A DNA stretch of 64,000 bases. Origin: CAWGAJ01 sp963820545. GTDB taxonomy: Bacteria; Planctomycetota; Planctomycetia; Pirellulales; Thermoguttaceae. Shown one piece after another: positions 44,321 to 53,243 of this stretch. The first letter of the stretch is position 1; each line of letters opens with the position of its first letter. Below the pieces are notes generated by a model that had not been told where the DNA came from, ran no database searches, and saw nothing but the letters and a program-made list of their open reading frames with translations. The stretch is from the NCBI GenBank assembly GCA_963820545.1, contig CAWGAJ010000002.1, forward strand, positions 1 through 64,000, written 5' to 3'. The translations under genes were made by a program, and so were the position numbers.

Positions 44321-46036
44321 ATGGTCGATTCGACATCCGGCGCCGGTTCTCTTGGCCCTCAAAGCGGACAAAAATCCTGGGTTTACGAGTTAAGCCGTTA
44401 TCAATGGTTTGTCTTGTCGGTCTGCACCCTGGGCTGGGTTTTCGATTGCATGGGCCAGCAGATGTTCAACGTGGTGCGCAAACCCGCCGTGGCCGGACTA
44501 CTGGGCCTGGCAACCGACGCGCCCAATGTGGATTATTACGGCGGCATCGCCACCTCGCTGATGCTTATCGGCTGGGCCACCGGCGGAATTATCTTCGGCA
44601 TTCTGGGCGATAAGATCGGACGGGCCCGCACCATGGTCCTCACGATTCTCATCTATTCCGTCTTCACCGGCGTCAGCGGTTTTGCCCATAACTATTGGGA
44701 ATTTATCTTGTATCGTTTCCTTTGCGGACTGGGCGTGGGCGGACAATTTTCCGTGGGCGTGTCCTTGGTCGCCGAATATATGCCCGATCGGGTCCGTCCC
44801 AAGGCCTTGGGTTTGCTGCAAGCCTTGGCCAATTGGGGAAACGTGACTGCCGCCTTGATTTACATGGGATTCGGCCACTTGGAAAAGATTAATATGATCG
44901 ACGTGGGCTGGTCGTGGCGCTGGACTTTGGCCGTGGGCGCCCTGCCCGCCATCTTGGCCATTCCCGTGTTCCGCAGTCTCAAAGAACCTGAAAGCTGGCA
45001 AAAGGCCGTGGCCGAAGGAGTCCAAAGAAAAAAGGCCGGCTCGCTAAAAGAACTTTTCGGCGATCCCCGCTGGCGTCGCAACACCATCGTGGGCATGATC
45101 CTCGCCTCCACCGGAGTGATCGGACTCTGGGGCATCGGCTTTTTCAGCGTGGACCTGAACCAATCTGTTTTCCGCAAAATTTACGAGACACAAGAACGCG
45201 AAAACGGCGAAGCCGAAAAAGACCGCCAGTTTATCGCCATGATTATTGCCGCTCCCCAGGAAGCCGCGGCGGCGGTCGAAAAACTCCAGCCCAAGTATCT
45301 TCTCTCCGAAAAAGCCGGTCAAAAAGACGCCATGCATATTTTCGCCGCGATTGCCAATCTGTCCCAGGAAAAACCAGCGCTCTCCCCGGAAAATATCATC
45401 TTGCAGGTCGAAAAGAAATATCCCCTGTCCTCTACCCAGGCGCAAGAACGCCACCAGCGCCTGGCGGCCTATCTGACTCCGCCCGCCGCCTCTGATCTTG
45501 GTTTTCTCCAACACGTCGAGCGGATTTTAGCCCGGGCAAAAAAAATTAACGGACAAGTAAGCTTTTGGGGCAGCATCACTTCCGTGTTGTTTAACATCGG
45601 CGGATTCTTCGGAGCCTATGCCTTTAGCTATATCACCGGGGGAATAGGACGCCGCTGGGCATTTGCCGTGTCATTTTTGATGGCCGGGGCCAGCACCTGC
45701 ATGGCATTCCTCTATATGAGCAATGCCTTCGATGTTTTTTGGATGACGCCGCTGATGGGCGGCAGCATTTTTCTGATTTTCGGCGGCTACGCCATCTACT
45801 TCCCCGAACTGTATCCCACTCGGCTGCGCAGCACCGGCACCTCGTTCTGCTATAACATCGGCCGCTATGTGGCGGCCATTGGCCCTTTTACCTTGGGCAT
45901 GCTCAGCAGCGAGGTCTTTAAGAACTACGAAGAACCGATGCGCTATGCGGGCACGACGATGTGCACGATTTTCCTCATCGGTCTGCTCGCGCTGCCCTTT
46001 GCCCCCGAAACTAAAGACCAGCCCCTGCCCGAATAA
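44321..46036 (+). CDS. MFS transporter with extended central loop
   Basis: The 571-residue protein has twelve apparent membrane segments, the loop-2 motif GDKIGRARTM and its second-half counterpart (GRRWAFAVSF). Between the seventh and eighth segments lies an insert of about 130 residues (RKIYETQERENGEAEKDRQF to ILARAKKINGQ), charged and helical. It probably imports a sugar or organic acid; the neighbours suggest a sugar. ATG 44321 follows AAGGAAGG with good spacing; the much longer open frame upstream is not coding. It is the last gene of the presumed carbohydrate-use cluster. Confidence 0.85.
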   Translation: MVDSTSGAGSLGPQSGQKSWVYELSRYQWFVLSVCTLGWVFDCMGQQMFNVVRKPAVAGLLGLATDAPNVDYYGGIATSLMLIGWATGGIIFGILGDKIGRARTMVLTILIYSVFTGVSGFAHNYWEFILYRFLCGLGVGGQFSVGVSLVAEYMPDRVRPKALGLLQALANWGNVTAALIYMGFGHLEKINMIDVGWSWRWTLAVGALPAILAIPVFRSLKEPESWQKAVAEGVQRKKAGSLKELFGDPRWRRNTIVGMILASTGVIGLWGIGFFSVDLNQSVFRKIYETQERENGEAEKDRQFIAMIIAAPQEAAAAVEKLQPKYLLSEKAGQKDAMHIFAAIANLSQEKPALSPENIILQVEKKYPLSSTQAQERHQRLAAYLTPPAASDLGFLQHVERILARAKKINGQVSFWGSITSVLFNIGGFFGAYAFSYITGGIGRRWAFAVSFLMAGASTCMAFLYMSNAFDVFWMTPLMGGSIFLIFGGYAIYFPELYPTRLRSTGTSFCYNIGRYVAAIGPFTLGMLSSEVFKNYEEPMRYAGTTMCTIFLIGLLALPFAPETKDQPLPE

Positions 46037-46039
46037 GAC

Positions 46040-46136
46040 CGAAGGATGAGAACTGAAATCTTATTTCTGATAACTGAAAACTCTAATGAAACCGCTTGCG
46101 GTTTCGTACTAATCACTAACCACTGACCACTCTCCA
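46040..46136. repeat. heptamer-period composite tract with palindrome
   Basis: GAAGGAT unit, ACTGAAA and ACTCTAA units, the palindrome AAACCGCTTGCGGTTT (46089-46104), then ACTAATC, ACTAACC and ACTGACC units. The end overlaps the last codons of pncA. Confidence 0.85.
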
Positions 46137-46735
46137 CTTGACAAAACCGCCACTCCTTTGGTCTTCATGTGTTCGATGGCCTTTTCCACGTCGCCGGGGT
46201 GAAGATTTACGCCTCGGCAGGCATCTTGGATCACGTGGGTCTTGAATCCTAACTCCGCCGCATCCAAGGCCGAATATTTCACGCAGTAGTCCGTCGTCAG
46301 CCCGCAAATATAGACCTCATCCACGCCTTGCTGCTTCAAATATTCGCCCAAGCCGGTCGACTTGCGATGGCCGTTGTCGAAAAACACGCTATAGCTGTCG
46401 ATTTCCGCAGCAGTGCCTTTGCGGAACACCCGGTCGATTCGCCTGCGGTCCAACGCGGGATGGAAATCAGCCCCCGGCGTGTTTTGCACGCAGTGGACCG
46501 GCCAGAGGATTTGCGGCAAGCCGTTTAAGTCGATCACCTCGCCCACGGTTCTGCCCGGATGGTTAGCGGCAAAACTGCCGTGATTGGCCGGATGCCAATC
46601 CTGCGTGGCCAACACCAACTCGAACCGTCCCTGTAATCGGTTCACCAGCGGCACGATCCGATCTCCTTCGGGCACGGCCAGTGCCCCGCCCGGACAAAAA
46701 TCGTTTTGTACGTCGGTAATAATCAAGGCCTTCAT
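46109..46735 (-). CDS. pncA: nicotinamidase
   Basis: The 208-residue protein has the nicotinamidase catalytic triad regions: DVQNDFCPGGAL (Asp10), RKGT (Lys), and GLTTDYCVKYSALDA (Cys), plus metal-binding DWHPANH. It deamidates nicotinamide to nicotinate for NAD salvage. The body is full length, but the last residues (SSGEWSVVSD) are encoded by heptamer-tract sequence, which may have replaced the normal C-terminus. It is convergent with the MFS gene and followed by a GTTCCCAGGC hairpin upstream of its start. Confidence 0.93.
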   Translation of the reverse strand: MKALIITDVQNDFCPGGALAVPEGDRIVPLVNRLQGRFELVLATQDWHPANHGSFAANHPGRTVGEVIDLNGLPQILWPVHCVQNTPGADFHPALDRRRIDRVFRKGTAAEIDSYSVFFDNGHRKSTGLGEYLKQQGVDEVYICGLTTDYCVKYSALDAAELGFKTHVIQDACRGVNLHPGDVEKAIEHMKTKGVAVLSSGEWSVVSD

Positions 46736-46763
46736 GGATTTGTTATGCCAAACGCAATCCCTT

Positions 46764-46786
46764 GTTCCCAGGCGGAGCCTGGGAAC
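46764..46786. repeat. GTTCCCAGGC hairpin repeat
   Basis: GTTCCCAGGC and GCCTGGGAAC form a 10-bp perfect stem with a 3-base loop, the same family as the copy at 42804-42848. It lies between pncA and the radical SAM gene. Confidence 0.75.
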
Positions 46787-46808
46787 ATAGAGCTATGTAT
46801 AGTTCTGC

Positions 46809-47732
46809 CTACTCTTTATCGAAGCGGTGCAAATCCGCTCCCCGAGCCATACCGAGGGCGTCAAGGTATTCCTTGGTGGTGATCGGTCGGTCGATCTCAG
46901 GATAGCAACCGGAATGGCCCGCAGGGTGATATTGAGCCATGATGTTGACATAGGTGTTAGGCGAGATTTCTTGGGCGAGGAAATGCATGACCTCTCCTGT
47001 GCCGGCCTGACCGTTGGGCATTATCAAGTGGCGTACCAAAAGCCCGCGCCGGGCAATGCCATGGTCGTCCAGGACCAGGTCGCCCACCTGGCGGTGCATT
47101 TCCTTCAGGGCCGCCTGGGCCATCTCGCCGTAGTTTTCCGCATTGGCAAGTTGCTTTGAAACGGCCGGGTCCCAAAACTTGAAGTCCGGCATATAGATGT
47201 CGATCACCCCGTCCAGGAGCCGCAAGGTATCCACGCTGTCGTAGCCGCCGGAGTTATAGACCAATGGCAGGCCAAGTCCGTCGCCTGCCGCCTTTACTAA
47301 GGCCTCTAAAATCTGGGGGACCACGTGGGTGGGGGTGACGAAATTGATATTGTGGCAGCCTTGATCTTGCAGATCGAGCATCACCCCGGCAATTTGCTCG
47401 GCGATCATTTCCCGGCCGTGTGCTTCCCAACTGATGTCGAAATTCTGGCAAAATACGCAGCGCAGGTTGCAATTGCAAAAGAAGATCGTGCCCGAGCCGT
47501 GCGTGCCCCTTAAACACGCCTCTTCGCCGTGATGCGGAAAAGCATTATTTACCAGCGCGTATCGGCCGCTGCGGCAATATGGCTGGGGCTGGCCCCCATG
47601 AATTCGATCGGCATCGCATTGCCGCGGACAGAGGCGGCAGTGGGCCAAGGCTTCGATAGCCAGATTCGCCCGCCGGGCCAACTCGCCGCTCTCGTACAGA
47701 GTCAAATATGATGGATAGATAAAAGATCGCAT
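46809..47732 (-). CDS. PflX-like radical SAM protein
   Basis: The 307-residue protein contains an N-terminal cysteine motif (LCPRQCDADR), the radical SAM cluster CNLRCVFC, and the SAM-binding region INFVTPTHVVPQI. This matches the PflX/COG1313 group, whose substrates are mostly unknown. The start at 47732 (MRSFIYPSYLT) is preferred over a 31-residue extension. It is cytosolic and needs an iron-sulfur cluster. It lies between pncA and kamA on the same strand. Confidence 0.85.
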   Translation of the reverse strand: MRSFIYPSYLTLYESGELARRANLAIEALAHCRLCPRQCDADRIHGGQPQPYCRSGRYALVNNAFPHHGEEACLRGTHGSGTIFFCNCNLRCVFCQNFDISWEAHGREMIAEQIAGVMLDLQDQGCHNINFVTPTHVVPQILEALVKAAGDGLGLPLVYNSGGYDSVDTLRLLDGVIDIYMPDFKFWDPAVSKQLANAENYGEMAQAALKEMHRQVGDLVLDDHGIARRGLLVRHLIMPNGQAGTGEVMHFLAQEISPNTYVNIMAQYHPAGHSGCYPEIDRPITTKEYLDALGMARGADLHRFDKE

Positions 47733-47850
47733 GAGTGTACCAGTATGACACTCTCGTTTCGCAGTTGTACTGTACTGGCGAGACGCCTGCCGCCCAACCG
47801 CAATGTAATCATTGTGTACGCCCACACAACTACCGGGTCTAAAACAATCT

Positions 47851-47883
47851 AAAAAAAGCCCGGGGGTTGCGATCCCTGGGCTT
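47851..47883 (-). terminator. intrinsic terminator of kamA
   Basis: On the minus strand AAGCCCAGGG and its partner (CCCCCGGGCTT) form an about 11-bp stem, followed by seven T. It lies 35-65 bases after the kamA stop. Confidence 0.8.
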
Positions 47884-47917
47884 GGTAACGTTAAAAAAAA
47901 GGGGTTTTTCCGGTTTC

Positions 47918-49216
47918 TTAAGGCTGCGGATCCGGGTAGCGGTAGATTTTTCCCTCGTAGTTGCGCAGCAGCAGGTCGTCGCCTTCACGGCCGACCACGG
48001 AGTTGGGCTGCAAAGGGATTTTGCCGCCGCCGCCGGGGGCGTCGATGACATAATTGGGCACGGCATAGCCGGTGGTAAAGCCCCGCAGTCCCTCGATAAT
48101 CTCCAGCCCTTTTGAGACCGGCGTGCGGAAATGGGCCGAGCCATAAATCGGATCGCACTGGTAGAGATAATACGGCCGGACCCGCATCATTAGCAGGCGG
48201 TGGACCAGCCTCTTCATGGTCTCCACGTCGTCGTTTACGCCTTTAAGCAGCACGGTCTGCGAGCCCAGGGGAATGCCGGCGTCGGCCAGCCGGGTGCAGG
48301 CCAGGTACGATTCCGGCGTGCATTCGTCCGGGTGGATAAAATGCAGACTCATCCAGAGGGGATGATGTTTACGCAGCATCCGGCACAATTGGGGCGTGAT
48401 CCGTTGGGGGAGCACGGCCGGCATTTTGGTGCCGATCCGCACGAACTCCACGTGGGGAATCTCCCTTAGCGAGCCGAGGATCCAGTCCAGTCGTTGGTCG
48501 CTTAACGCCAATGGATCGCCACCGGAAATAAGCACGTCGCGAATGGCGGGCGTGGAGCGGATGTAGGCAAAGGCCTGTTCCAAGCGGGCCTCTAGGGGGG
48601 CGATCTGCCCGTGACCGACCATGCGCGACCGCGTGCAGTAGCGGCAATAGCTGGAGCAAAAACCGGTCACCAGCAGCAGCACCCGGTCCGGATAGCGGTG
48701 TACCAGGCCGGGAAGGGGACTGTTGGCCTCTTCGCCCAGGGGATCGTCGGCTTCGCCCGGGGCCTTGTAGAACTCATCGCTAGTCGGAATCACGGTTCTG
48801 CGGAGCGCTTGGTTGCGGTCGTCCCGGGAAACCAGGCTCATGTAATAAGGGGTGATGCTCACCGGCAGCAGGGTATTTTCCTGCGACATGGCCTGCCGTT
48901 CGTCATCTATAAGCCGCAAAAACCGTTCCAATTGGCTCAGCGTCCGGATGCGGTTGCGGGCTTGCCAGCGCCAGCAATTCCACTCCCCATCGCTTATATC
49001 GGGGTAAAAAGCCTTGCGAAAGGCCCGCGTTTGCAGCGTGGTCCGGGCTTGCCGGCCGGGAAAACCGCCCGGCCAGAAGGGATCTCGCTCCGCAAGACCA
49101 CGCTTGGATTTCCGGCGGGAGACAGGCGCCGCGAGGCGCGGGGAAAGAAGTTGGGACGTAGTACCCGGAGGCTCTTCGTCGCAGTACGAACACGCATCAG
49201 CTTCTGCGCTGGTCAT
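47918..49216 (-). CDS. kamA: lysine 2,3-aminomutase family protein
   Basis: The 432-residue protein has the radical SAM motif CSSYCRYC, PLP-lysine region (DAPGGGGKIPLQP) and a zinc-binding tail region of the KamA family, which interconverts L-lysine and beta-lysine. The N-terminal 60 residues are longer and more polar than usual and carry no visible targeting signal. ATG 49216 follows GAGGAGAA. Beta-lysine can serve as an osmolyte (via N-acetylation) or in translation factor modification; the partner gene is not adjacent. The gene ends with an intrinsic terminator. Confidence 0.88.
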   Translation of the reverse strand: MTSAEADACSYCDEEPPGTTSQLLSPRLAAPVSRRKSKRGLAERDPFWPGGFPGRQARTTLQTRAFRKAFYPDISDGEWNCWRWQARNRIRTLSQLERFLRLIDDERQAMSQENTLLPVSITPYYMSLVSRDDRNQALRRTVIPTSDEFYKAPGEADDPLGEEANSPLPGLVHRYPDRVLLLVTGFCSSYCRYCTRSRMVGHGQIAPLEARLEQAFAYIRSTPAIRDVLISGGDPLALSDQRLDWILGSLREIPHVEFVRIGTKMPAVLPQRITPQLCRMLRKHHPLWMSLHFIHPDECTPESYLACTRLADAGIPLGSQTVLLKGVNDDVETMKRLVHRLLMMRVRPYYLYQCDPIYGSAHFRTPVSKGLEIIEGLRGFTTGYAVPNYVIDAPGGGGKIPLQPNSVVGREGDDLLLRNYEGKIYRYPDPQP

Positions 49217-49585
49217 TCAGGTTCTCCTCGTGGCTGCCACAAAAATCCCAGGCTCGACATCCTCATCGGCCCCTGGCCTCCGCCGCGGCAAGGCCCTTAT
49301 TGCTTGGTTATTGCTCTGTGACAGTTTTACTTTAATCATTTCGGCAATTTCAACCGCTCTTTTGAAATCAATTCATACAGCGATTAAGAAAAAAGTCAAG
49401 AGGAAAATAATTTGGCTTCCAATAAGAGTCTATCTCGAGAGCCCAAATGTCATCCTGAGCGTAGCGAAAAATCTCATTTACCGAGGTTATAGGCGATAGG
49501 TTGAAGGCTGACTGCTGATGGAGGAAAGTTCGGGAGGTTCTTCGCTGCGCTCAGCAGTGACCTATTAGGCCTGCGCCATGCCCTA
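49217..49585. other. 369-base spacer
   Basis: AT-rich near 49330-49420 with no clear frame. Around 49448 and 49535 are copies of the hairpin repeat containing TGAGCGTAGCGAA and TTCGCTGCGCTCAGC. Some GGTTGAAGGCTGACTGCTGA heptamer-like sequence lies between them. Nothing else is seen. Confidence 0.5.
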
Positions 49586-50335
49586 TCAGGCCTTCAACAA
49601 CTCGACACAGATGCCCCCGGCCCGCAAGACGCGATGCACGCGGGTAAACCACAGCTCCTTGTTCCATTGAAGCCCGACTGCCCGGCAAATGCGGGCTAAT
49701 TCCCGGCGATTATAGGTCCGACACCGCCACATAAAGCTGGTACAAGCCCCGGTAAAATTGTCCTCGGTGGTCAAAAGCAACATGCGGGCTCCAGGTCTCA
49801 TTACCCGGCTCAGTTCGGCCAGCCCTACCTGCGGATCAGGCACGTGCTCCAAGACATAACCGCAGGTGACGCAATCGAAGCTGTCCGCGGGGAAAGGCAA
49901 GCTGGTAAGATCGGCCACAATATAGCGGGGACGGTCGCTTTTTAAGCGATTTCGTGCCCGGCGGAGCATTTCGTGGGAAAGGTCAAAACAGCAGAGATTG
50001 GCCTGGGGATCGGCATACTTTAACAAATGTTTGGCAATTTGACCTGCTCCGCTGCCCACGTCGAGGATATTTCGGGCACCGCGCAGGTCGAATTTTCGCT
50101 CTTTAAACAGCCGTTCGCCCAAAACGGTGTGCAGCGAAAGCAGGCTGCAAGTGGCCAACATCGCCCCTTGGGGCCCATCGTAAACGTCGCGGACTTTTTC
50201 CCGATATTCCTCGAAACTCACCTGGCGAATCAGGTCGTTTTCCAATAGCCGCACAAAAAACTTCTTGCGCGGCTGCGAAAAGGGCGACAAATGCCGATGT
50301 CCGGAACGTGTTTTATGTTCGGTTTTGGATGCCAT
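49586..50335 (-). CDS. class I SAM-dependent methyltransferase
   Basis: A 249-residue Rossmann methyltransferase: ILDVGSGAGQIA binds SAM, CFDLSHEML follows beta-2, and FDCVTCGYVLEHVPDP follows. The N-terminal 80 residues are basic then helical (KKFFVRLLENDLIRQVSFEEY). Substrate unknown. ATG 50335 has no strong Shine-Dalgarno. It is monocistronic on the minus strand. No frame break is seen. Confidence 0.85.
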   Translation of the reverse strand: MASKTEHKTRSGHRHLSPFSQPRKKFFVRLLENDLIRQVSFEEYREKVRDVYDGPQGAMLATCSLLSLHTVLGERLFKERKFDLRGARNILDVGSGAGQIAKHLLKYADPQANLCCFDLSHEMLRRARNRLKSDRPRYIVADLTSLPFPADSFDCVTCGYVLEHVPDPQVGLAELSRVMRPGARMLLLTTEDNFTGACTSFMWRCRTYNRRELARICRAVGLQWNKELWFTRVHRVLRAGGICVELLKA

Positions 50336-51068
50336 GAGCTTTCGAAGCTTCGTGGAGCCTGGAGCAGGCGCCTTTACAGGCCTCCCGATGTCCAGACCTT
50401 GCCAATTGAGTTCAAAGCCGATTTCCGCTGCGACTTTTGTCGGTTAATATACTGTAACTCCAAGAATTATCGCTTAGGAACCCCCCACTACAAAACGCAT
50501 TTAGGTGTCCATTCAGCCCAATCAATAGATGGCTAGTTATAAATTACCAAGCAGTCGGAAAAACTTCTAGCCCGACCAGCACTATAGTCAGACAATTTTT
50601 TTAGTCTACCTTTACAACCAGTTTTTCCCTCAATCTGTTGTCTGCCTGATATACTGTCCACTCATAATACCAGGCGAGCGATTCGGCCAGATATCACTGC
50701 TTCCCGAAATGACGTAACTTCTCGGCCGACCGATCAGCCTCATTCCCGCCCGATTGCTCTTTATAAATGCACGTAAATACCTAATATTGCCTTTTCCGGG
50801 AAGACTAATTTGCCTAATCTACTCATTTTCTGGTCATTTTCCCCTCTCATGGGGTCAAGAAATTTAAAGCCTATCCCAATATTCCCATCTTCCTTTGGGA
50901 GAGGATTAAGGAAAGGAAGGAAAGGGCAGCTAACATGTTCCACCAAATAATAAATCCCTAATACTGAATTCCTTGGTATTACTCCAACCGCGCTTGACAA
51001 TTAAGGTATTTCCCTCAGAATGCGGCCATCCGCGCGGGATTTTGGGCCAAAGCTAAAGGAATGATCGG
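50336..51068. other. 733-base spacer between divergent genes
   Basis: The region is AT-rich from 50500 to 50660 and contains a GGGAGAGG hairpin repeat (50878-50905). A 79-codon minus-strand frame at 50761-51000 has no recognisable features and overlaps the repeat; I do not call it. An AAAGGA site precedes the DUF502 start. I see no tRNA or tandem repeat. Confidence 0.55.
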
Positions 51069-52034
51069 ATGAGCGGCATTGGCAAGTTACTTGCCAAGCG
51101 GCCGGAAAATAGAACAATTATTGATGTCATGAACCAAAAGTTGAGCTTACCGCAGCCTCCCCATGCGCCCGGCCGTCCCTTCCGCGCCGCGGTGATCCGC
51201 GGTTTGGGGGCTTTTTTGCCGCCGCTCTTGACGGTGTTGATCCTGATTTGGGTCATCAACACCACCAAGTCTTACATCATTGAACCGTTGACGTATGCTG
51301 CTCGGGAAGGATTGGTCTGGACAATGGCCGATATCCGTTACGAGGTTCCCCAAGCCAAACCCACGGATCAGACGGCCGATATCGGCGGTTATATTTACCG
51401 CCGGCTGCACAACGGTACGTTCATTCCGGAATATGTGTACGATCGGGTGCAAAAATCACCCGGCATGGATCCCATGCCCGCCAACGGCGAGGAAATTTAT
51501 CGCCGCTACGTCGAATTGACGGTATTGCGCCCTTATTATGCGATTCCCCTGTTTTTAGCGATTTTTATCCTGCTGCTTTACTTGCTGGGAAAATTCATGA
51601 CCGTCGACGTTGGCGGCTATTTTACGAATCTGCTCGAAGGAGGCATCCGCCGTCTGCCGCTGGTGCGCAACGTTTACTCCGCCGCCAAGCAAATCTCCGA
51701 CTTCATTTTTTCCGATCGCGAATTCGAATTTACCCGCATCGTGGCCGTGGAGTTTCCCCGCAAGGGAACATGGCAGCTCGGCTTTGTCACCGGCGAAGGT
51801 CTGCCCGAAGTCCGCGCTGCCATCGCCGAACCGATCCTCACGGTGTTGGTTCCCTATTCGCCCTTGCCCATCACCGGTTGCACCATCACCGTGCGCAAGA
51901 GTGAATGCATCGACTTGAACATCACCTTTGATCAGGCCTGCGAATACATTGTCAGTTGCGGCGTGGTGGTGCCGTCATTAAAACTCGAACGAATGCAATC
52001 GCCTCCCCCGGCCCTGCCGCAAGAAAATCCTTAA
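51069..52034 (+). CDS. DUF502 membrane protein
   Basis: The 321-residue protein has two hydrophobic segments (LGAFLPPLLTVLILIWVI and YYAIPLFLAIFILLLYLLG) separated by an extracytoplasmic loop of about 120 residues, then a soluble C-terminal domain with RLPLVRNVYSAAKQISDFIF and GFVTGEGLPEV. This is the DUF502 layout, function unknown. ATG 51069 is supported by AAAGGA. It is about 140 bases upstream of hemC, separated by an inverted heptamer tract. Confidence 0.88.
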   Translation: MSGIGKLLAKRPENRTIIDVMNQKLSLPQPPHAPGRPFRAAVIRGLGAFLPPLLTVLILIWVINTTKSYIIEPLTYAAREGLVWTMADIRYEVPQAKPTDQTADIGGYIYRRLHNGTFIPEYVYDRVQKSPGMDPMPANGEEIYRRYVELTVLRPYYAIPLFLAIFILLLYLLGKFMTVDVGGYFTNLLEGGIRRLPLVRNVYSAAKQISDFIFSDREFEFTRIVAVEFPRKGTWQLGFVTGEGLPEVRAAIAEPILTVLVPYSPLPITGCTITVRKSECIDLNITFDQACEYIVSCGVVVPSLKLERMQSPPPALPQENP

Positions 52035-52039
52035 ACGGT

Positions 52040-52170
52040 AAATTATTGTGGGCAGTAGGCGGTGGGCAGTGCGAAATAAAGTTCCAGTTCTCAGTTTTCA
52101 GTTTACAGTTTTTGAATTCAGCATCCAGCATTTTTATTCATCCTTCATCCTTTATCTCTCGCCCCTCGTC
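52040..52170. repeat. heptamer-period tract in reverse orientation
   Basis: GTGGGCA and GTAGGCG units, then CAGTTTT, CAGTTTA, CAGCATC and TTCATCC units. This is the complement of the unit order seen elsewhere, so the composite element can insert in either direction. It ends just before the hemC start codon. Confidence 0.85.
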
Positions 52171-52175
52171 CCTTT

Positions 52176-53084
52176 ATGATTCTCCGCCTCGGTACCCGTG
52201 CTAGTGCGTTGGCCCGCCATCAGGCCGATTGGGTGGCAGGGCAATTGCGAGCCTTGGGCGTTGAGGTGGAACTAGTACCGATCACTACCAGCGGCGATAG
52301 ACATCAGGGGCCGATCCAAGACATTGGACAGGGCGTATTCACCAAGGAGATTCAACGGGCGCTATTAGAAAACCGCATTGATTTGGCCGTGCACAGTCTG
52401 AAGGACCTGCCCACCGACGCTCCCTCGGAGTTGATTCTTGCCGCTGTGCCCCAGCGCGGGCCGTGCGGCGACGTGTTGCTGGCCCCGAAATGGAAAACCC
52501 TCGACCGTTTGCCCGCCGGCGCACCAGTGGGCACCAGCAGCATTCGTCGGCGGGCGCAACTGCTGCACGTCCGCTCTGACTTACAGTTAAAAGACATTCG
52601 TGGCAATATCGATACCCGCCTCAGAAAACTGCACCAAGGCGAATTCGACGCCCTCGTCTTGGCGCAAGCGGGTCTGACGCGCCTGGGGCTTGACTCCGAG
52701 ATCACCCAATTCTTGCCCTTGTCGATCATCTTGCCAGCCGTGGGCCAGGGCGCCTTGGGACTGGAAACCAGGCGCGACGATCAATCAACCCGCGCGGCCG
52801 TCACTCCGCTTAATGATCCTCCCACACACCAAGCCGTGTTGGCCGAACGAACAATGCTTGCGGCCCTTCAAGGCGGATGTCTGGCCCCCATTGCCGCCTG
52901 GGCTCGCTGGGAATTAAATCGCCTCACGCTCACCGGCCGGGTATTAAGTCCCGACGGCCGCCAAAAATTAGAAGCCACGGCAGACTCCACTTCCCACGAG
53001 GCTATTGATCTAGGCCGCCGCGTGGCCGAGGAACTTCTCCGCCAAGGCGCGGCAGAATTGATCCACCTCGCCCGGTGCAATTAG
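52176..53084 (+). CDS. hemC: porphobilinogen deaminase
   Basis: The 302-residue enzyme polymerises four porphobilinogens to hydroxymethylbilane in heme synthesis. Conserved parts include RLGTRASALARHQ, the catalytic Asp in HSLKDLP, VGTSSIRRRAQL, DIRGNIDTRLRKL and the cofactor cysteine in LQGGCLAP. Length is normal. ATG 52176 follows tract sequence and has no Shine-Dalgarno. Other heme genes are not in the window. The cytosolic product feeds heme, which qNOR just downstream requires. Confidence 0.96.
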   Translation: MILRLGTRASALARHQADWVAGQLRALGVEVELVPITTSGDRHQGPIQDIGQGVFTKEIQRALLENRIDLAVHSLKDLPTDAPSELILAAVPQRGPCGDVLLAPKWKTLDRLPAGAPVGTSSIRRRAQLLHVRSDLQLKDIRGNIDTRLRKLHQGEFDALVLAQAGLTRLGLDSEITQFLPLSIILPAVGQGALGLETRRDDQSTRAAVTPLNDPPTHQAVLAERTMLAALQGGCLAPIAAWARWELNRLTLTGRVLSPDGRQKLEATADSTSHEAIDLGRRVAEELLRQGAAELIHLARCN

Positions 53085-53243
53085 GCATCCTCACAAAACC
53101 TCTATTTATCTCGCCGTGAATACACGGCGGGTTATCAATAAAATCAATGACTGCCGAGCTGACTGTATCGGAGGATTAAAGGAGGATTAAAGGGGACGCA
53201 GCTCTTTTTTTCACAATACCACCCGACAACACTCAGAGTATGC

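Noticed and set aside
50761..51000. 79-codon frame on the minus strand
   Set aside because: It overlaps a GGGAGAGG hairpin repeat and has no supporting start or motif.
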